Shown here in pieces: positions 7,460-10,102 of a stretch of DNA of 10,102 nt. The notes under the pieces were generated by a model, which did not search any database, was not told the DNA's origin, and was given only the letters and a program-made list of their open reading frames with translations. The stretch lies in contig JBBRYN010000088.1 in assembly GCA_038237645.1 (NCBI GenBank), positions 1 to 10,102 on the forward strand, given 5' to 3'. This DNA comes from QHCA01 sp038237645 (GTDB lineage Bacteria; Actinomycetota; Actinomycetes; Mycobacteriales; QHCA01). Each line of letters opens with the position of its first letter. Within the stretch, counting starts at the first letter, position 1. A program made the translations under genes and the position numbers.

Positions 7460-8688
7460 CGGATCGACCGCTTGGGCACCCGAAGGTCGAGGCAGGTGCC
7501 AGAACCTGGGGTGCTGGCCACATCCAGCCGCCCGCCGAGCAACGCCGCCCGCCCGTGCATCGACGGCAGCCCGAAGGCGCCGTCGCCCGGAGCCGCCCTG
7601 TCACGCGGCGAGAACCCGCGGCCATCGTCGCGCACGAGCAGTTGCACGTGGCTTCCCAGGTCGAGCAGCGCGACCTCGACCAGCCCGGCGTCGGCATGCT
7701 TGTGCACGTTGGCCAGCGCTTCCTGCGCGATCCGCAGGAGGTGCTGACGGGCGGGCTCGGACAGGGTCACATCCGCGTCGATGTCGAGGTAGAGGACTGC
7801 GGTCGGTGCGAACTTCTCGGCGAGGCGCCGCAGCGCGACCGGCAGGGCGGCGTCATCGAACGCCGGCGGCTGCAGGCCGCTGAGCGCTGCCCGGCTCGCG
7901 GCCATCGCCTCGTCGACGAGGCCGCTGCCCACCTCGAGTTGCTCCCGCGCCCTGGTCACGTCTCCGCGGTCCACGGCCGCGGTCACGACAGAGAGGATTC
8001 CGGCCGCTGATGCCAGCTGCTGACACATTCCGTCATGGACGTCGGAGGCCAGCCGCAGCTCCATCGCCGCCCGGTCCTGCAGCATTGCCTCAGCCGCCTG
8101 CCGGCTGTCCGCGCCGACGATCTGCAACGCCTCCGCCGCGATGGCAATCGCCTCTTCGACCACCGGCCGCTGCGCCGCGCCGGCACAGATCCACCGCTGG
8201 AACACCCGCCCGAACAACCGCGCCTCGGCGAGTTGCCGCGACGGACTTGCCTCTGGTGCCGGCAGGTGCACGACGCCCAGCACTGCCGGTTGCTGCATCC
8301 CCGGCGGCAGGTCCGCGGAATCGACCACCGTGAGCAGGCAGCGCAGGCTTCGCTCGCTCCCCTGCGTGTCGCAGTAGCGGTATTCGTAGGGCGCCGGCGG
8401 GTGGCCGGCCAGCGCGGCCGCGACCTGCCGCTTGAGGGCGGGCAGATCGGCGTCGCGCAGCGCGGCCACGCCACGGCCCGGCTGCTGCAGGGCATGACCC
8501 GAGACCACCATCGACAGGTCGATCGTCCCGGTCAGGGCGGCGATCGTGCCATTGCTCACGGTGGCCATGAAGACACAGCTGCGGGTCAGCTCGCCGATGG
8601 CGCCGAGCCGCTCGACGACCTCGGCGCGGACTATCCGCGACCACAGGTCGGCAGCGTTCGTGAGGTCGAACGAATCGTGCTGCGTCAT
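7456..8688 (-). CDS. Soluble NarL-family sensor histidine kinase (HisKA_3/HATPase) with PAS-like N-terminus
   Basis: This 410-residue kinase has no transmembrane segment and should sense a signal in the cytoplasm. Residues ~30-143 look PAS-like (weak match by pattern, ending TVVDS...GVVHL). A helical linker follows, then the HisKA_3 phospho-acceptor ASDVHDGMCQQL with His218. The ATPase domain shows the N-box EALANVHKHADA (323-334), DDGRGF (354-359) and GAFGLPSM (370-377). I start at ATG 8688 because GGAGG lies about 6 bases upstream; the frame is open to 8820, but those extra residues look like untranslated leader. Its stop overlaps the response regulator start by 4 bases. Cys38, Cys106 and Cys117 in the sensor region could allow redox or metal sensing, which is speculation. 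Confidence 0.9.
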   Translation of the reverse strand: MTQHDSFDLTNAADLWSRIVRAEVVERLGAIGELTRSCVFMATVSNGTIAALTGTIDLSMVVSGHALQQPGRGVAALRDADLPALKRQVAAALAGHPPAPYEYRYCDTQGSERSLRCLLTVVDSADLPPGMQQPAVLGVVHLPAPEASPSRQLAEARLFGRVFQRWICAGAAQRPVVEEAIAIAAEALQIVGADSRQAAEAMLQDRAAMELRLASDVHDGMCQQLASAAGILSVVTAAVDRGDVTRAREQLEVGSGLVDEAMAASRAALSGLQPPAFDDAALPVALRRLAEKFAPTAVLYLDIDADVTLSEPARQHLLRIAQEALANVHKHADAGLVEVALLDLGSHVQLLVRDDGRGFSPRDRAAPGDGAFGLPSMHGRAALLGGRLDVASTPGSGTCLDLRVPKRSIR

Positions 8689-8735
8689 GCGGGCCCTCCC
8701 CGTAACTACGACAAAGTGCCGTACCCGGGTCGGTC

Positions 8736-8780
8736 TCACCACTGGCTCCCCGCGACCTCTCCTGATGTGCGGAGTGGTGA
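8736..8780. repeat. Spaced inverted repeat in the kinase leader
   Basis: TCACCACT (8736-8743) and AGTGGTGA (8773-8780) are exact inverted 8-mers, 29 bases apart, 48-92 bases upstream of the kinase start. They could be two half-sites for a regulator or a loose RNA stem. An 8-bp match in GC-rich DNA can also arise by chance. Confidence 0.35.
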
Positions 8781-8930
8781 CCGGCTCAGTGGCCGCGGAT
8801 CGTTGCCCCCCCAGACACACCTACCGCGTCGGATCGAGCCCGTACGGTGGGTGACCTCACTACGGTCGCCCCTCCCCTGGGGGAACGCAAGCAACTCGAC
8901 CCGGCGTCACCCGAGTGGCCCAGCCGATGC

Positions 8931-9018
8931 GTCGCCGGAGGCGACGGATCAATAGGTCGCCGGAGGCGACAGGTGCAGACAGAACGCCGGAGGCGACAGG
9001 TGCAGACAGAACGCCGGA
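8931..9018. repeat. Short tandem repeat, 27-bp unit, with internal dyads
   Basis: The 13-mer CGCCGGAGGCGAC occurs at 8933-8945, 8958-8970 and 8985-8997, and its first seven bases recur at 9012-9018. The second and third copies belong to two identical 27-bp units (8958-8984 and 8985-9011) that also carry AGGTGCAGACAGAA. The first two copies extend to GTCGCC-GGA-GGCGAC, a perfect 6-bp dyad with a 3-base loop. The cluster lies directly downstream (minus strand) of the surface-protein terminator and shares sequence with its stem. Confidence 0.8.
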
Positions 9019-9054
9019 ACGCCCTCGACCTGGGGGGTCGAAGGCGCTCCGGCG
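9012..9054 (-). terminator. Strong hairpin terminator after the choice-of-anchor P gene
   Basis: Arms 9012-9030 and 9036-9054 form a 19-bp stem around a 5-base loop, 31 bases after the gene's stop codon. Seventeen pairs are Watson-Crick. The two exceptions (9019/9047 and 9024/9042) are A-C mismatches in plus-strand RNA but G-U pairs in minus-strand RNA, so the stem is continuous only in the transcript of the surface-protein gene. A moderately T-rich stretch (TTCTGTCTG) follows. A small second stem (CCGGA/TCCGG, 9061-9076) lies between the stop and the main hairpin. Confidence 0.75.
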
Positions 9055-9085
9055 ACTGGTCCGGAACGACGTCCGGTCAGCAGGA

Positions 9086-9808
9086 TCAGGCGGTGTGCTT
9101 GGCCAGCGACCAGCGACGCTTGCCGAGGTATCCCAGAACCATCATGCCGAGCAATCCGCCACCGAGCAGCAGGCCGTTGCCGCTGGCCATGGGCACGCCC
9201 GCGGTCCGCGGTGCGCAGCTCGAGGACGAGATCGTGATGGTCTGCAGGTTGAGCAGCGAGATGTAGACCGCGTCGACGGTCAGGGTGCCGTCAGCGGCGG
9301 TGGTCTGCCGGTTGAGCACGATGGAGGCGATCGACGGGTTGAGGACCACCACGCTGGTGTTCGGCGCCGGGTTGGACACAATACTGATCGGGCCGCCCAG
9401 CGGGGTGGTGACCGTGGCATTCACCAGCGACGCGCTGCCCGAGACGCCACCGGTGGTCGGGTTGATCGAGCATTGCGAGCTGATCACGGTAGCGTTGATG
9501 CCCGCCAGGACACTGAGGTCGGCGACGCTGGCCGACGCACCCGTCGCGGTGGCCGTCGTGTCGAGGACACCGAAGCTGAGCACGCCGGGCACGCTGGCGC
9601 TGGCCAGGCTGTCCGGCGTACAAGTGCCCGGGTTACAGGAGCTGGCGCTCAGCGGGCCGACGGTGACGAGCCCGCCGGTCTTGAGGCTGAAGGAGCTGGT
9701 CGACCCGCTGGCAGCGAAGGCCGGTGTCGCGAAACCCACGGCGACGGCGGCGGCGAGTCCGACGACAATTGTCAGCCGCGCTTTCCGCCTCGAGAAATTG
9801 CTGTTCAT
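9086..9808 (-). CDS. Secreted choice-of-anchor P family protein with C-terminal membrane anchor
   Basis: This 240-residue exported protein has a classic Sec signal: basic SRRKAR, a hydrophobic core, and AFA-A at about 32-33. The mature part is rich in Ser, Thr, Ala, Val and Gly, looks all-beta, and has four Cys in two groups (SCNPGTC near 58, then QC and SC), which may form disulfides outside the cell. The pattern ending VVLNRQTTAADGTLTVDAV...SSSC matches my memory of choice-of-anchor P proteins, whose function is unknown. A Gly-rich hydrophobic segment (about 212-229) followed by KRRW forms a C-terminal anchor, but no LPXTG or LAXTG motif precedes it. The ATG at 9808 follows a purine-rich GGGGAAAGG. 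The gene is single, with its own candidate promoter and terminator; the right IS copy ends 155 bases upstream and points toward it. Confidence 0.8.
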   Translation of the reverse strand: MNSNFSRRKARLTIVVGLAAAVAVGFATPAFAASGSTSSFSLKTGGLVTVGPLSASSCNPGTCTPDSLASASVPGVLSFGVLDTTATATGASASVADLSVLAGINATVISSQCSINPTTGGVSGSASLVNATVTTPLGGPISIVSNPAPNTSVVVLNPSIASIVLNRQTTAADGTLTVDAVYISLLNLQTITISSSSCAPRTAGVPMASGNGLLLGGGLLGMMVLGYLGKRRWSLAKHTA

Positions 9809-9865
9809 ACGAGCCTTTCCCCTGCTTCTGTGGCCGTCTTCCGAGACTGGATCGGCCTTGGCACA

Positions 9866-9871
9866 AAGGTA
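9866..9871 (-). promoter_or_regulatory. Candidate -10 box of the choice-of-anchor P gene
   Basis: TACCTT on the minus strand fits TANNNT and would start transcription near 9859, leaving a leader of about 50 bases. No hexamer resembling TTGACA is found at 16-19 bases, so an activator or an alternative sigma factor may be involved, or the box may be chance. Confidence 0.3.
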
Positions 9872-9903
9872 ACCGGTGAATTGCAGATTCGGGCTGCGAC
9901 GAC

Positions 9904-9921
9904 GTCACCCTGTGGGGTGAC
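9904..9921. promoter_or_regulatory. Perfect dyad upstream of the choice-of-anchor P gene (possible operator)
   Basis: GTCACCC (9904-9910) and GGGTGAC (9915-9921) are exact inverted 7-mers around TGTG. The site lies 96-113 bases upstream of the start codon, about 45-62 bases upstream of the proposed transcription start, a usual place for an activator. It sits in host DNA between the gene and the right IS copy. Confidence 0.45.
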
Positions 9922-9994
9922 TTCCGGTGCCCGGAATTGGTCTTTATCGACGTACGGTGAAAAGGGCTCTTCGAAGTTGAGGGGGAAGTGACCC

Positions 9995-10102
9995 TCATGT
10001 GACGGTTGCCAGGCGTTGTCGCCTGGTGCAGGCGTACCGTACCCGGCGTCGCTGGTTGTCGAGGTTGCGGAACCCGAACGCCACGCGGGCGGCGTCTTTG
10101 AT
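9995..10102 (-). CDS. ISL3-family transposase, C-terminal fragment (right copy)
   Basis: The frame enters from the right edge and stops at 9995-9997, giving the last 35 residues: Ile followed by the same 34 residues as the left copy. The rest of the gene, including the catalytic core, is outside the window. Confidence 0.65.
   Translation of the reverse strand: MKDAARVAFGFRNLDNQRRRVRYACTRRQRLATVT
10009..10026 (-). other. Hairpin in the transposase tail (right IS copy)
   Basis: Mirror of the 7-bp stem and 4-base loop at 74-91, within the coding end of the transposase. Confidence 0.5.

Larger units (their letters stand above)
8689..9085. other. Intergenic region between the kinase and the surface-protein gene
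   Basis: These 397 bases contain no gene I can support. Bases 8689-8930 are the kinase leader and promoter region: a ribosome site stands just before 8688, but I find no convincing -10/-35 pair. Bases 8931-9018 hold a short repeat cluster, and 9012-9054 a terminator for the surface-protein gene. A plus-strand open frame (8847-9266) crosses the repeats and runs antisense through the surface-protein gene; its Arg-rich translation is simply the repeat read out. Confidence 0.7.
9964..10102 (-). mobile_element. 3' end of an ISL3-family insertion sequence (right copy, facing inward)
   Basis: Bases 9964-10099 exactly mirror 1-136, with three further bases before the edge. The inner edge begins GGGCTCTTCGAAG. 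The host bases next to this copy (reading outward from the element, TTTTCACC) differ from those next to the left copy (AGTTGACC). The two therefore sit at different target sites and are not one insertion seen twice. The element points toward the choice-of-anchor P gene and could affect its expression. Confidence 0.75.

Noticed and set aside
8689..8820. N-terminal extension of the histidine kinase
   Set aside because: The upstream residues look random and the ATG at 8688 has a good ribosome site, so this stretch is taken as untranslated leader.
8776..8856. GGTGACC copies at 8776 and 8850, with GGTAACC at 9868, as a shared operator
   Set aside because: GGTGACC also occurs repeatedly inside coding regions here (for example near 2604, 3117, 3619 and 4565), so the matches are not specific.
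8931..9018. CRISPR array
   Set aside because: The repeats are too short and adjacent rather than separated by unique spacers, and there are no cas genes.
8847..9266. Plus-strand frame of 139 codons across the repeat cluster
   Set aside because: It reads the 27-bp repeat as Arg-rich peptide and then runs antisense into the choice-of-anchor P gene; there is no ribosome site or family signal.
137..9963. Biosynthetic gene cluster for a natural product
   Set aside because: An acyl-CoA synthetase, dehydrogenase, methyltransferase and AsnB together can suggest one, but there is no core synthase, carrier protein, transporter or resistance gene, and the genes fall into separate, partly opposed units.

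Overview
The window is high-GC DNA with actinomycete habits: GTG starts, GGAGG ribosome sites, start/stop overlaps of 4 bases, tightly packed genes, a NarL-type two-component pair and a secreted protein of the choice-of-anchor P type. The phylum (Actinomycetota) is a fairly safe inference; the genus cannot be read from the sequence. There are eight complete protein genes, plus two fragments of one insertion sequence (IS), one at each end.

The outermost 136 bases at each end are exact reverse complements (base i pairs with base 10100-i, bases 1-136 against 9964-10099). Each copy encodes the last ~34-36 residues of a transposase and ends in a terminal repeat beginning GGCTCTTC. This fits the 3' end of an ISL3-family element. 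Both copies point inward, so bases 137-9963 are host DNA held between two inverted IS copies. The layout resembles a composite transposon, but it is equally what an assembly contig broken at a repeat looks like.

From left to right, bases 120-2700 (minus strand) hold a PAP2/AUR1-like membrane phosphatase or phosphotransferase gene followed by an overlapping acyl-CoA synthetase gene. The last codons and stop of the synthetase are supplied by the left IS. Across a 202-base divergent spacer, bases 2903-4779 (plus strand) hold a zinc-dependent alcohol dehydrogenase and a translationally coupled class I methyltransferase. These two pairs may serve lipid or alcohol/acyl metabolism, but that is inference. 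Bases 4752-6668 (minus) are a glutamine-dependent asparagine synthetase whose end overlaps the methyltransferase end by 28 bases. Bases 6764-8688 (minus) are a response regulator and its soluble histidine kinase, overlapping by 4 bases, upstream of and in the same direction as asnB.

The 397-base gap at 8689-9085 holds the kinase leader, a short tandem repeat (27-bp unit) and a strong terminator hairpin. Bases 9086-9808 (minus) encode a secreted, C-terminally anchored choice-of-anchor P protein, with a candidate promoter and a perfect dyad between it and the right IS copy.

No clearly new multi-gene system is visible. The points most worth a second look are the inverted IS pair with its captured stop codon, the repeat/terminator cluster at 8931-9056, and the unusual C-terminal anchor of the surface protein.
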